From the NCBI GenBank assembly GCA_902806575.1, contig CADCXD010000007.1, positions 186,001 through 250,000 of the forward strand: a DNA stretch of 64,000 nt, given 5' to 3'. The notes under the pieces were generated by a model. It saw only the letters and a list, made by a program, of their open reading frames with translations, was not told the DNA's origin and searched no databases. Both the position numbers and the translations under genes were made by a program. The stretch comes from Jackrogersella multiformis. Taxonomy: Eukaryota > Ascomycota > Sordariomycetes > Xylariales > Hypoxylaceae. This document shows, in pieces, positions 10,195-22,471 of the stretch (the first letter of the stretch is position 1; each line of letters opens with the position of its first letter).

Positions 10195-11709
10195 GATGGT
10201 GGTGACCGAAGTTCGCGGACGATGAACGAGGTCCGTTGGACAGAACTCAACTGATATTTGACAACTTTACTTCGAAAAAAGTGATATTAAACGATGATGC
10301 CGTCTTCGGCAGGATGAAATGATGTTACCCCAAGGGAACATCGAATTTAGCCGCCGATGCCGACTGCATGCACTATTATCACGCCAAGTTTAAGCAGTCG
10401 ATTTAATTAGTGCTATAAACTGAGCTTTTGAAATTGAATATATTTTAGTAGAAAGTCTTCATATAATAATGGTAATCGTGTAATTCCAGTCTCGCATGTT
10501 AAAAGTACTTAAACCCGAGAAATCTCGACACGGCTTTTATTATATTAAATCAACCTAGGTTAGGAGTATCCTACACACAGAGTATCTTACACACCGAGTA
10601 TTGGCTAACATGATTAAAGGTTTAGTTACAGGATTGTACGCTACCTAGGTAGTAATAGTACATTTATAGCACCAATATCCCTATTGGGTTTTATCCGAGG
10701 ATTTATCCTGGGTAGAGTGAGATCTAAAGATTTTTATGATAAAGGGGGAAAATACCAGCCCCTATTTCCCCCTTTTCACTTCGTACAACTAGACTCTTAG
10801 CTAACAACAAAACTCCAACAGATCCATATTAGCAAATAAAATATAAGTCTAAAGGAGCATTACTCGAAAGCGAAAATATCCAGAATACCATAATTTCACA
10901 TAAGCCCTAAATTCCCCTCCAGCCAATAATCATCTTGACATAAAACTAGCGTAGGTTCATCCTTACTCAATTTGGCAGTTATATCCAGATTGTTATAGAT
11001 TTACTTCATCTTTAAGCTATGCTATGAACTCCTGCTTCAATAATCAGAATTTACCTCATTTCAATATCATGATATTTATAAAGTTATGTAAGTGTTTAAA
11101 GGTAAGCTTTCTTAAAGAAATATCATATAAATTGTCAGATGCCATCTCCTTTATCATGTGATAACATGGATATCTTCTTTTATCACGTGCTTGAGATCTG
11201 ATGTCCTTCTTTTCAGGTGGTCTGTGTGTTGAAGCTATTTGGTTTGTGTGTTGGAGATATCTTCAATCTTTGGTTGCGCACGTGACTCTCGATGAGACAA
11301 GAGTGCCAGCTCTGATTATAGAAGATTTTTCCGTTGGTAGAATCAGAGTTTTCTACAGATGATGAATTTAACCTTTTACTGAAAAATGAATTGATCTTTC
11401 TGATACAAATCCTCAATATAAAGGGGTCTATACGGTTATCGAACTTGCGGAGACTCCGATCTTCGCACTGCTTACTCCTACGGTATCAGCAGAGCCAACA
11501 GTAGTTCACCATAGTATCTGTATCTCATACTTCCCGACCTGCCTTGTTCGGTTAAACCTAAGTTATCCATGAATACTCGTTAACATCTTACTTCCCTATG
11601 ATGTCTCTTATAATCAAATTTGACTCGAACACCAAAGTAGACATTATTACATTAAACCTCACTCACTTAATCTCAGTATATTACTTGGGATATATGACGC
11701 TTAGTAACC
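10195..11709. other. AT-rich divergent spacer
   Basis: About 1.5 kb between the GH43 and aldo-keto reductase genes, including both promoters. It contains a 16-bp tandem duplication at 10564-10595 and scattered CCTAGG motifs. The short ORFs here show no recognisable protein. Confidence 0.5.
10564..10595 (+). repeat. 16-bp tandem repeat, two copies
   Basis: GAGTATCCTACACACA is followed directly by GAGTATCTTACACACC and then a partial third GAGTATT. Function is unknown. Confidence 0.6.
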
Positions 11710-14250
11710 ATGGCAGGCCACGTGTAAGCAGACCAATGACATCTCTAGTCAGAAAACACTCTATAACGCATACTTACGAGTGCAAGAAATATGATGGACG
11801 ATTGTCTGATATCAAACTGTTCGTCGACGCAATAACCACACACTCGCGGCCGCAGGTCTACGTATCTTATTCTAACTAGAACCGTAGTGCCGCCAGCTAC
11901 CCTTAGATCCGTTCTCCGTCTTCTCGTCTCGCAGGGTTCCGTGACGCAGAAGCCCTTCGTCGAGCACATCCGCGCCAAGTTCTACGAGAACCCGCCTGAG
12001 TTTGAAGCTCCAGAGAGATTGTTTTCCGGGGAAGATATCGTCACCTCTGAGTGCGTATCTTACCTCGCGCAGACGAGGTGCATCTTCTCGTGCAAGCTAG
12101 CTCAGGAATCACTCCCTTAGTGAGGCTTACCATACCCTTCTAACAACATATATACCACTATTCAATCTAACAATTGCAGCATAGGGCATTTCGTGAAGGC
12201 TATTACACAAGCGAAAGCGACGGTAAATTGATTTCATAGTTCCATATTAACGTTACCCCTAATTTCATTGTAATCCAGAGCGTCTCATTTAGCTCGCCGA
12301 GGAGCTATGAATTCCAAATGGGCATCATAACCTGCGATAATCCATAGAAACATCTAGGTATTTAAATAGTAAATCTCACATTATGCCCTATAGTGGACCG
12401 AAGACAGCGAGCTATACAAGACACTACTGAAGTTTGACGGAGACATTGTCCAAGCAGTACAAGCGCTCAAAGAATCGCGCCCCGAGCCAACCCCAGAACT
12501 TCTAAGGTCGCTCAAGTGCCTCGAAGCTAGTTTAGGGGACTGTGTCCAATACTGCAAGAATGCCAATCCTGGATTATCGTTTCCATTCTTACGTGCCTGG
12601 CGCCAGCTTCGCGACGTAATAGAGATCCTATTTCCTGACGAAGTTGAATCGAACGACACTACGGAGCTGGAACGGTTGGCAACACACATACATATCGACG
12701 AAGCGGCGAGGCGCGTGGTGGAAACTTTCCAGCTCGGACCATTCGAGATGCCCAGGCTTTTCAACGGCTTGTGGCAAGTGTCGTCCCCATCGTGGGGGTC
12801 TGCGGGCGGCAAGAGACAAGAATCAGCGCTCGCGGACGCAGTCCAGCGTGGCTTGACTATAGCGGATATGGCGGACCACTATGTGAGCAGCTGGATACTA
12901 AATATCCGGTACCTACATGATGAATTGTTTCTGATTGGGATGCTAGGGCGACGCGGAGCTGATATACGGCGATTTCAGGAAGAAGCTGTCGCCCCAGCTT
13001 CAAAACACGGTGTATGCCGCAACTAAATGGGTGAGCAAATTCAGCTACCCCCTTTCCCCCCTAAACCAAAGCCCTAGGAACCTTGACGAAGATCCAAGGC
13101 GGCAGGTCACTTCACGGGACTGAAATATATGCAAATTATTGACTGCAGACCCCCCAGTGCATCTTCTCGCCGGTTGCAACCCCCATAACCACGTCCTACG
13201 TCCTCGAAGCGGTGCGTGAACGGCACCGACGTCTAAGGGGGCGGGTCGAGCTCCTCCAATTCCACTGGCAGAACGTACGCATCCCTACCAATGTCAGATC
13301 CATAACACCGCAGTTTCCAAATCTCACCCGCAACAGTACGACTCCAAAGAGTACCTCGACATCCTCGTCGAGCTAATCCGCATCACGAAGCTGCACCCGG
13401 AGCTGGTATCCGCCGTCGGTCTCTGCAACTTCGACTCCGAGCACACGGAGGAGTGCTGCGAGTATCTCGTGGCCGAGACCGGCTCGGTCGGGATCGTGTC
13501 GAATCAAGTGCAGGCAAGTACGCCGAAATATATCGTTGGAGGAAGAGGTAATGTCATGCCCCCGTCTTGCTAAACTCGGCTCGTAGTTCTCGCTCGTGGA
13601 CACGCGGCCGCTTCAGAAGATGGTCCGTGTATGTGATAAGTACGGATTGAAACTCCTCACATACGGCACGTTCGTAAGAAGCTCCCTTTTCAGCGTATGT
13701 GTTCTATGGCGTTGATGTTAATGTCATGCGTATCATTACCTATAGTGCGGAGGCTTCCTATCCGAGCGATGGCTTCACCAGCCCACCCCCGAAGTGTACC
13801 TAGAATCGAATCAGTTGACCCCCTCCCAGCGCAAGGCGAGTAGTCCCTCCCTTCCCCTTCCCCTTCCCCTAGCTACTACACATTCCCGACTGTAGCTCAA
13901 ACTTATATCATCCGCAGTACTTCGACATGATCCTCACCTGGGGCACCTGGGACGAATTCCAGACCTTACTCTCGAGCGTCGCAGCGATAGCCCGCAAGCA
14001 CGATGCGGGCATCGCGAACGTCGCGACGCGCTGGGTCCTGCAGCAGCCGGCCGTGGGCGCGGTGATCGTGGGGACCAGGCTCGGGGTCTCGGACCGCGTC
14101 GGCGACAACCTGAAGGTGTTCCGGTTTGAGCTTGACGGTGGCGATATTGCCAGCATCGACATGGCGGCTCGCGGCGTTGGTGGGGGGAAGACGTCGGCTC
14201 TCTTCGAAAGACTCGGGGACTGCGGGAACGAGTATCGGAAGATGCGTTAG
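11710..14250 (+). CDS. Aldo-keto reductase with long N-terminal extension; two GC-AG introns
   Basis: Proposed exons: 11710-11721 (tentative, MAGH with ACCATGG context), 11935-12119, 12180-12222, 12394-12882, 12947-13030, 13149-13274, 13337-13513, 13587-13673, 13746-13835 and 13918-14250, giving about 541 residues. All joins keep frame. The C-terminal ~320 residues are an NAD(P)H-dependent aldo-keto reductase, beginning near FQLGPFEMPRLFNGLWQVSS. The catalytic tetrad is visible as Asp and Tyr in DMADHYGDAE, Lys in AATKW and His in LLQFHWQN. VIVGTR near the end binds the cofactor phosphate. The first ~220 residues (FVEHIRAKFYENPPEF, YLAQTRCIFSCKLAQESLP, LLKFDGDIVQAVQALKE) form a mainly helical region I do not recognise. 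Two introns start with GC (13514, 13836). The first exon and the 12223-12393 intron are the weakest parts of the model. It converges on the gene at 14882. Confidence 0.8.
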
Positions 14251-14881
14251 AGTTGCAATGCTCTTCGTAAGACACCGCGTTGGGGATTCAGGTGATGAAT
14301 CCTAATCTACCTGTTGAGTACTAGCATATCTAACTAGGCATTTTCATAATTATCATAGTTCTGTCTGAAGGATGTTTATTAAGTCAAGCGCCGTACCACT
14401 TTTATAAGGCAAGCCGACAGTCCTTGACAAATGACAGAGTTGGAACTTACAGTTAGAATAGATCGTAATGTAAGAAAGGTAGTTATACTATAACTATTCT
14501 AAAGCTAACCCTTGAGACTCTCCAAGGTGGCTGGAGGAGCTTGGAAATATGATCCACCGAGACACATGGAAATACTAAGGATCAGGATCTGTCTACATTG
14601 AGATGACTAGAGATATTTTGGTTTACATCCAGTCTGAACACGAATTTTCAACCATGTCACAGCAAAACTGGCATAGAATTGACACCTCAAATGGTATCTA
14701 TTAGCACAACTAGGCGGAGTACAAGGCAATCTCAATAGGCTCGATGCCACCATGCGTGCCTAGGTACTCAGCAAGGTTAGAAGGTAAGATATAAGATCTG
14801 TTTCGGAGAAAATGCCATCCATCCGAAGAGCAATATAGCCGGAAATCGTGTTTTAAACGCCAGAGCCACCATGATAATCTA
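14251..14881. other. Convergent 3' spacer
   Basis: About 630 bp between two stop codons, with no supportable gene or RNA. An antisense ORF at 14710-14943 overlaps the next gene's 3' end and is not credible. Confidence 0.5.
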
Positions 14882-16886
14882 TCAATCCATATACATTGGC
14901 TCGCTACCGCTAACGCCTTGAACGATTGCCCCGTAATCGCCATTATTCATTATCGCATGTCCGTGTTGACCGTGAATACGCCCTGGTATTGTGACATCGG
15001 CGTTCATATTCTGCATCGTCTGCGCGTCGAGGCCCCGACTAGATACGCTGCCATTAAGGGTAAACCGTGCTTCTGTGGTATTTGTTACTCGCTGGTCGCG
15101 GCCCCTTGTCCGTGACATGTCCAATTGCTGATGAGACTGCTGCTGCATGGATGGTTTCGGGATGACAGGCGTGATAGGCGTAAAATTATCGTCATCCTCC
15201 ATTTCCGCGTCAGCATCTTGGTCGCTATTATCATCGTTAGCAGCAGATGTGCTAGAGGCGGCGACCATTGTCGCCGTCACTGCGGCCGTTGTCGCAACTT
15301 GCGGTTCGTTTACCTGCGCGTTAGATGTAGGAAAAGGCCTTTGCTGCTGACGAGCGGCTGCTTGGGATGAAGGCGCGGGGGTAGGGCCAGGGGTTGCGAT
15401 CGTCGGAGTTGGAGTTGCCTGATCGAGAGGTCTTTGTCCAGCCATGCCAGGGCCTCTCGATGACACGATGACAGTCTTCCACCGATCAATGGCGCGAGAA
15501 ACCATGGTATCAAGATCGACATGTCGGTCTTCTATATTAAGTCCGATTCCCCGGCGACCTCTGTTAATGCCCAGGTCTCCCAGGTATGCGAGCAGGGATT
15601 GTTCAATGGGGATCGTTGCCGGCGGGACAATCCTAAATTCTCTAGGATGTTGTAGACGATTGAGTTGATCGATCTGCATCTTGAGGTTCGCATTCTCTTG
15701 CTTGATGGCATATTGAGCCTCCTTCAACTTCTCCACGTCTTTCTGTCTTCTCCCCACGCTCCTCGCCAGCTCTAGGCCCCAAAGCTCGGTTCTCCTCTGT
15801 ACAGAAAGTGATTCCCAGACGTGGTAGGTGGATTGTAAATGCTCATTAACCTGAGCCTCGAGCGCGGCTGCGGCCCCTTCCGCGCTTTTCAGCCCTTCAC
15901 GCACATCATAGGGAACGCTTGTGCTTGACGGCGGGTATATCAGGTCTTCATTTGTTACCGTAGTTGCCATGGTGCAAGCAATTCTCCATTTCCTAAATTC
16001 TTCTTTGAAAAAAGCCCTAAGTGCTTCATACTGCTTCTGTGCCGGAGGTTGTATAGACCAGGAGAGGGACGTCGGGTGTGGCGTAGAGGAGAATAAGGTG
16101 GGAGGTGCTTGAAGACACTGAAGGGTGAGAGCAGGGAAATCGAGAGAAAGGGGATCAAAGTCGAAGGGAAGAGAGTCCATATCGATCTGCTGCCTGTTGG
16201 ATGTAACCAGTCAGTAAGGCAATGTGAAGGGGAAGGGTACTACCGGGAGGCGATGCTTACTTGGCGGCTCTCAATGAGCTCAGCATTTCCCTCAGCGCTA
16301 ACTCGGCAGCCCTCGCTGTATCCATGGCATCGGCAAGCTTCTGTTTTGCATCTAGCTGAGATTTCTGTACTATCCTGCTCGGTGCACGCTGCATAGGGAG
16401 CCGTCTCGAGTCCTGACCATTGCTATCGTCCGGGCTATCTTTCAGCTCCCCGTTCCTCGCGGGAATATCATTTATTACACCTGTAGCTTCCCAAGTAGGC
16501 TGGAATGGATACTTGGGCATTTGATTGTCGACAACGTAGTGGCCATCTTTCGGCATGATGGGTGGTCTCGTGGTAAGGTCGGGAGCCGGGCTCATCTTGG
16601 ACGAGGCTGTAGGAGTGCCGGGGGTGGAAGCGTCTCGTCGGGCAAGAGAGCCCCTCGGTTGTCTACGAGTGATGCCCCCTCGCATCTTCCGAATAGCATC
16701 AACATCATGGATGCCATCCGGTGCCTTGGGATTCTTCTCTTTGATATAGAGGTCCAGGTGCCTTCCGAGGGAGGAGGATGTGAATGCCTGGCCACAGTAC
16801 GGACAATTCCTATCTTTTGCCGCACTCGACTTGAGGACGCCGGGAGAATCGGCGGTGGCGGCATCGACGCTGGTTCCTTCGGACAT
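14882..16886 (-). CDS. Conserved fungal protein with CxxC...H motif and coiled coil
   Basis: Exon 1 is 16886-16261 and exon 2 is 16193-14882. They join across a 67-bp intron (GTAAGC...CAACAG) as LRAAKQQIDMDSLPFDFDPL, giving 645 residues. Near residues 28-46 a zinc-finger-like motif, CPYCGQAFTSSSLGRHLD, is followed by YIKEKNPKAPDGIHDVDAI; the usual second His of a C2H2 finger is replaced. The middle (about residues 270-390) is helical with heptad-like charge (EKLKEAQYAIKQENANLKMQ). The C-terminus is long, low in complexity and rich in Pro, Gln, Thr and Ser, with an acidic patch (SDQDADAEMEDDDN). I recall close relatives across Sordariomycetes annotated only as hypothetical. A nuclear role is plausible but unproven. 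The 5' leader carries GGACTA tandem repeats. Confidence 0.88.
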
Positions 16887-16924
16887 GACTGGAATTGTCG
16901 AGATGGATTTGAACTAGGAGATCT

Positions 16925-16952
16925 GGACTAGGACTAGGACTAGGACTAGGAC
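16925..16952 (-). repeat. Hexanucleotide tandem repeat (AGGACT/AGTCCT)
   Basis: About four and a half copies of AGGACT lie 39-66 bp upstream of the ATG at 16886, probably within its transcribed leader. Confidence 0.7.
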
Positions 16953-18355
16953 GACTTTGAGGAAAGGTGTTGTTATTGTCCAGGTTCTAGGTAGGATAAC
17001 GAATGGAAGTGAGTAAAAGGGGTATGGGAGTGAGTGAGTGAGATAGATAGGTAGCTACCTAGGCTGATAGGTAGTAGGTAGGTAGCTGAGGCTCGGGAAT
17101 AGTATCATCAGTAACCGCCCCTAAGGAGCATCCTCCATTCGGGTATCATCCAGGGAGGAGGCTCCTGAGAGGGATCCTAGGAATCGACAGAAGACGCTGT
17201 AATGGCTTTTTCATTTATGTTAGAGGGATGGCAGCGAGACGAGGGAATTGGCGTGATGTTTCGGCGTGCGATGGATGTATTTGTTGTATTAGCGAAGTAG
17301 GTACAGATCTGTATTTGAGAACGAATGTCAATTATTTGGGGGTCCCTTTTTTTTTCTGGGGGTTTTCCAGGGGCTAGGGGGTATCGTACCTACCTAGGTA
17401 CCCTGTATTAATTGTTATCCTGGTGGTGGATCCTAGTACTATCTAGGCAGTACATACGCAGTACATACACGTTAGCGCCGACCCGGTTTAGGGGATTTCT
17501 AATACCTAACAGTAGGTACCTAGGAGCCCTGGAGGTAAGCACCTGCCTCCTAGTACCTGGCACCTGCCTACCTAGGTAGGTACCCAACAGTACCGACCTA
17601 GGTAAGTAAACTTAAAGATCCATTACATTTGCAGGTGAGCTCCCGGTTGCTGTTTACCGGTTTACCGACCTAGGTCCTCTACCTAGATAGGTACCTAGGT
17701 ACTTACTACGTAGGTAAATCTTAAGAATATATATTTTAATGGATCCTCCAGTTATCCATGTGAAGCCTCGAAGCAATCGAACGCTTCACTCATACTGTGC
17801 GACTTAAACATAGCCTCCCGAGGTACTTATTCAGCTATTGTACGAGAGAGCACGGAGACTGAAGCTTTTGTCCGGGATCTTCGTACATATGTGGAGAGTA
17901 AAGATTGGAGCTGACAGCGATTGGTGGGTCGAAGTACCTATGTACGCTACTACATAGTAAGGAGGGCAGATCAAATGTACTAGGTCGTGCCTACCTAGGT
18001 ACCTACTTAAAGGTGGGTAGTTTTGTAAGGGACCCCCGAATCCATCTACCTTAGTATGTACATAGCTTCATTCAAGAATGAATACTAATCAACTAGACCC
18101 GATACCTCAATATGCATAGAAGCTCAGACCAGCTTTAGCTCGATTCATCGCGGCGACTTTCAACTTTCAACTTTCCTACCCTAGAATTTGATTTGTCGCA
18201 AGAACCTTAGAAACTAATCGCGAATACCTTCAACACCAGTCACCACCTAATCGTTCTATCTCCTCCAAGCTGTTTGCATTTGTTTTTCTTGACCAATTCA
18301 TATTAAGTGTCTCCAGTCAATAAAATCACGCGTTTTCTACCCCGCGAGGCCAAAT
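16953..18355. other. Divergent promoter region with dense CCTAGG palindromes
   Basis: About 1.4 kb between divergent genes for the Cys/His-motif protein and the HP1 homologue. The 17380-17715 part is the densest patch of TACCTAGGTA-type palindromes in the window, with further copies near 17060 and 17995. The last 150 bp (TTTCAACTTTCAACTTTCC, CACCACC) look like an HP1 leader. No ORF is supportable. Confidence 0.6.
17380..17715. repeat. Cluster of TACCTAGGTA palindromic repeats
   Basis: At least six overlapping or spaced copies of (G)TACCTAGGTA(C) with variants such as GACCTAGGTC and TACCTAGATAGGTACC. Each unit equals its own reverse complement. Confidence 0.75.
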
Positions 18356-19577
18356 ATGCCGCCCGGTAAGTCATCCCAGCCTCAGTTATAATACATTCGC
18401 AAAGCTACAAAACAATCCTATTACGCGCGCAACACCATACTCGATCATTCTCTCCTCTCGTTACCGATCCCCTCCGAACCTGTCAATACAGAATTGATTA
18501 ATTATATATGGAGACCGGAGCTAATCGTATTGCCTACAGCAATTAGCGACGAAGAGGGTTCTGACGCCGGCGAGGTGACCGTTCCCTTGACCTCGAGGCG
18601 CTCAAAGAAGCCTCTGGCTACCTCAAATGGCGGCGACGATGAGATGCTGGATATTGTGAAAGGCGACGTCGAGAATGGCGACGGTGATCACGGTGACGAA
18701 GACGAGGAAGGAGACGAGGAAGGAGACGCGGAAGATTTGGAAGAGGATGAGTACGTGTTCACTTCGCCCATGTAAATGGGCTAGACAAGAAGAAAAATAA
18801 GCAGTTGGTGCTAACCAACATCTAGGTACATCGTCGAGAAGATCATCGCCCATGTCGTCGAACCAGACGTAAGTAACACGCGACTGTTTCGTATCGACGG
18901 CTTCTGAACAAACCATACAGGGCGCATTGAAATTCAAGGTCAAATGGGAAGGTTATGAAAAGAAATCAGATCAAACATGGGAAGACGACGAGAATCTCAA
19001 GTAAGTGAAATAGCTATCTACTCCTAGCCAGCCAGCAGGACTCGATCACATATACATACTCGTTCGTGTTAGCTCACAGTATTTCGTTTGCTAGGGAGAA
19101 TGCTTCCGACGTCCTAGAAGAATACCTTAAAAGAATGGGCGGGCGAGAAAAGATCCTAGACGACGCAAAAATAGCACTCAAGACGAAGAAGCGCGGAAGA
19201 CCTGCATCAGGGACACCAGCCAACGGCACGAAGCGACGACGCAATGAGAGCCATCCCGGCTCCGAGACGCCACCAACTAGCGGGCGAGGCTGGAAAGTAC
19301 CGGTGGGCTCTTGGGAAGACGCGGTCGAATCCATCGATGCCTGTCATGACGAGAATACTGGGAAGTTGATCGTCTACCTCACGTGGAAGACCGGCAATAA
19401 GACCCAGCACGATACCAAGGTTGTCTACCAGCGATGTCCGCAGAAGGTTCGTTAACAATGTTAAAGTACTGTCCCATAAACAAGTTGGCTAATACATAGC
19501 TGTAGATGCTTCAATTTTATGAGCGGCACGTTAAGATCGTTATGTCATCATCGGAAAGCGGCATGAAGGAAGAGTAA
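18356..19577 (+). CDS. hpo: Heterochromatin protein 1 homologue (chromo + chromoshadow)
   Basis: Six exons: 18356-18365, 18540-18750, 18826-18868, 18921-19000, 19095-19446 and 19506-19577, encoding 255 residues. The acidic N-terminus (residues 50-74, runs of Asp/Glu) leads into a chromodomain (EYIVEKIIAH, then FKVKWEGYEKKSDQTWEDDENL). Its likely aromatic cage for methylated H3K9 is Tyr75, Trp97 and Tyr100, with the same spacing pattern as animal HP1. A basic hinge with an AT-hook-like RGRP and TKRRR follows. A chromoshadow domain at about 180-245 (WKVPVGSWEDAVESIDACHD, LIVYLTWKTG, VYQRCPQKMLQFYERHVKI) mediates dimerisation. It should read H3K9 methylation and recruit DNA methylation or silencing factors, as Neurospora HPO and Aspergillus HepA do. 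The first coding exon is only 10 nt, so gene finders could miss the start. Confidence 0.95.
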
Positions 19578-20644
19578 TTATTATCTGCGCTACGCATACA
19601 GCGGTCAGTAATAACAGATGAAGCAGCTAATTAGGCTGCTAGGACTAAATGGATGATCAGAATCGGTACGTCACGCGAAGGTTCGACCTAGGCCTATGAA
19701 CGAGAGCATGAATTGTGAGGACGGATGGAATCTTGGTCCGCAAACAGGAGTGGATGGTGATTGAACTGGCGATTACATCGGTAATTGCACTGCAGAAAGC
19801 ATGGAACACTGAGGGCTGAAGCCAGATGTTTCGGCCAAACTGCTTGGTGCCTCGGAAAATAGGGGCTTTTTCATCGACGAATTTCTACAGAACTGTACTA
19901 TCCATACTACGCTACCCTGCTTCTCGGTAGATGTAAGTCTCGATTCGTTGTTAGTCTTGCACTATCGTCGCCCGAGCAATTCCTTAGAGTGAGAAAAAAA
20001 AAATACTACGATTGTTTTGCAAACATTAAATGGAAGATCGAATTACGTGTTTCCTACTATTAACTTCACGTGTTTGAGCGCGTCTGCGCGCGAATCAGGC
20101 TAAAATCCGGAGGGGTCCGGAAGGGGTTGGGAATAGGTGCACTACACTAGGGTACGGTAGCGCTAAAACTGCTGTCATCCATCCCCTTGCAAGGAAGAAA
20201 GCCCTGTAAGTTTCCTGCCAACCACCGCCCGCGTACCCCGGCAGCTACCCCTGGCTTTTTCAGCAGAAACTCCCGCCTTGCGCATTTCTAGACCCAGCCT
20301 CGCTATTTACTCGACCAGAATGGCGGGGCAACCAGCAGTATTTGTACCTTCTCATTCCTGAGCACATCTGATTCCAATCGACATGTCTCTTGCTCTTTCC
20401 TCTCTTGATATCTTATCATATCTATCAATCCTGTGCTACAATCTGATCGATACCTTCATCTGATCTTCTAATCTTCTAATCCCTACTCCTGAATTTTACG
20501 GCAGTATCAGACATCCAGTTGTTAAAAACCATATCGCTATCGCTGCTATCGTCGCTTCGCATTTCGACGAGCCACCCTGCTACCAACCAAAAACCAAAAT
20601 ATCTCACCAACTCATACTCAAATTCCCCCAGACAAACCCTCAAG
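19578..20644. other. Spacer and promoter/leader of the small membrane peptide
   Basis: About 1.07 kb. The CT-rich 20350-20644 part looks like a long 5' leader. Two CACGTG/TACGTG-type E-box motifs lie near 20045 and 20070. No additional gene is seen. Confidence 0.5.
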
Positions 20645-20806
20645 ATGGTCAAAGAAAACGACGTCATCGCCATCATCATCATCGTGCTCTTCATCGTGCT
20701 GGCCCTCATCGCCTTCGGCATCTACCGGTTAGTCCACATGGCCCGCACGCAAGGCACCATTTCCGAAGACAGCGGGACGGGGTCGAGCGATCTGCACGAC
20801 GGATGA
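20645..20806 (+). CDS. 53-residue single-pass membrane peptide
   Basis: Small intronless ORF starting MVKENDVIAIII with context CAAGATGG. Residues 7-28 form one strong transmembrane helix (VIAIIIIVLFIVLALIAFGIY), followed by RLVHMARTQG and a Ser/Asp/Gly-rich acidic tail, SEDSGTGSSDLHDG. The longer frame that opens upstream at 20519 is leader sequence without coding character. Positive residues after the helix suggest an N-out/C-in topology, although Lys3 precedes the helix. The acidic serine tail has possible CK2 sites. I believe similar short proteins occur in other Pezizomycotina, but I assign no function. It converges on the phytochrome gene. Confidence 0.65.
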   Translation: MVKENDVIAIIIIVLFIVLALIAFGIYRLVHMARTQGTISEDSGTGSSDLHDG

Positions 20807-22471
20807 GACTAGGGCGCACGAAGGGGATAGATAGGTGACGGTCCCGCCGTCGAGGTTGGATTTTATGCTTTCCTCTGCGCGGCCGAGAAGCCGGCGGGGT
20901 TTCCTTTCCCTGTCGCGCCGTCCCGCGCGGTGGCCACGCATCTAATGGAGCCACCCGCGGGGCCACACGATGCTGCGCAAAGGCTTTCCTTCCGCCTTCT
21001 CCAGACGCGTCTAACGACGGGGGCGCGGAACAGGTCGAGATTCGCAGGCCGGAGACTTTCCTAGCAGCGACGACCAAACGCAGCCCTACTCTTCCCCTAC
21101 CCGGGGGGACTGCGCCGTCGCCATTTATCGTTTATCATTTATCACTTACCACCGGTCTGCCTCGACCATGTTGTTACCATTTCCATGCACATATTACGGC
21201 ATTTACGATTTACATGTACTACGCATAGAGGAGAGGAAGGGCATCTCGGATCACGGGCGCGAGCATTCATGTTATGTCAATTTGGATTTAAAGGGAAAGG
21301 AAGGGAGGGCAACGAATCTTTCGGTCGATGTCTTATCATCTATCGCCGTATATATATATATATATTAGGTGGTGGCTATTATATGGGTTAACTACCCTGG
21401 GGTATCTTGTCTTGGGTCGCTGGGCTAAACATGTAAGAAGAAAGGAAAAAAGGGAAACGACGCGTATGTAACGAAGCCATATGACGCAAATATGTAGACG
21501 GGTATTTATGGCACAGGTGAGAAGACCGCACTCGAAGCAGTTCTTCTGAATAATGGAAACTTTTGAATCAACCCCATCATATCCAGTATGGCAACTTGGC
21601 GGTTTCTCGCGCAGTGCTACACATCCCTTGCATGAGCAATGTCTTTGATTTATTTATCTAAAATCGGCTTTATAAGCCGGGTACTGTCGAGGGGAATACC
21701 AAGCGCTTGTAGGGTAACGCTATAATTCACGGGAGTGCGGCAAGAACCAATGCGACTTTGAAGCTACCAAAGCATACTCGAACCCCTTTTCCAGCCCCTA
21801 CCTAGGTACCTGTCGTAACCACCTTGGCGCGCTCAGATATCGTATCATAGTCTCCGCAACCAATATATGTCCCATTCAAAAGTCAGGAAACTCCCTCCCC
21901 GTCGCGATCCGATAGGAACGTTTATGTGCGGTACTCATTATATACAACACCCCGGTCAAGCATGCAGCCTGCGCGGACGCCATTTAACCCCCGATATTTT
22001 TTGTAAGCCATCCACCGAACTCCATGCTATGCGTGTACTTTCATGGTTATCCCCTTCTCTACACCGTAAAGAAAACGCGAGACAAGAGACCCGCTCTTAA
22101 ACCCTTCTTAAGGTCAATACAAAGATAGTCGAAATGACTGAACCCGTCCAATGTCTGTACCTAGATACAGTCGTGCATAAGAAACATTTAACTTTGTACT
22201 ATATTCCAAGTGTGCGTTCCATCATCCACAGGTGTCTATAATATCATCCAGCTAGATGAAAGCGCGTAAATCATTAGTCTCTCCCCTTGTGAGCTTCCAA
22301 CAGTATATCTTGGTTGTTATAGGACGATGTAAATAGCATGTAATTGTGGCATAATTCCGATTTAGTACTCGCTTCCAAGGTATTGGGGGAAGCGCGTAAC
22401 AACAGAGCCTGGCGGCCCTACCACTAGATCGGTATAGCTCGTAGCGTGAGTTCTTCTTAGGATGGGCTTCC
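20807..22471. other. Convergent spacer
   Basis: About 1.66 kb. The first ~300 bp is GC-rich and likely the 3' UTR of the small peptide mRNA; antisense ORFs there are composition artefacts. An (AT)n run lies at about 21348-21366 and one CCTAGG palindrome near 21803. No gene is supportable. Confidence 0.5.
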
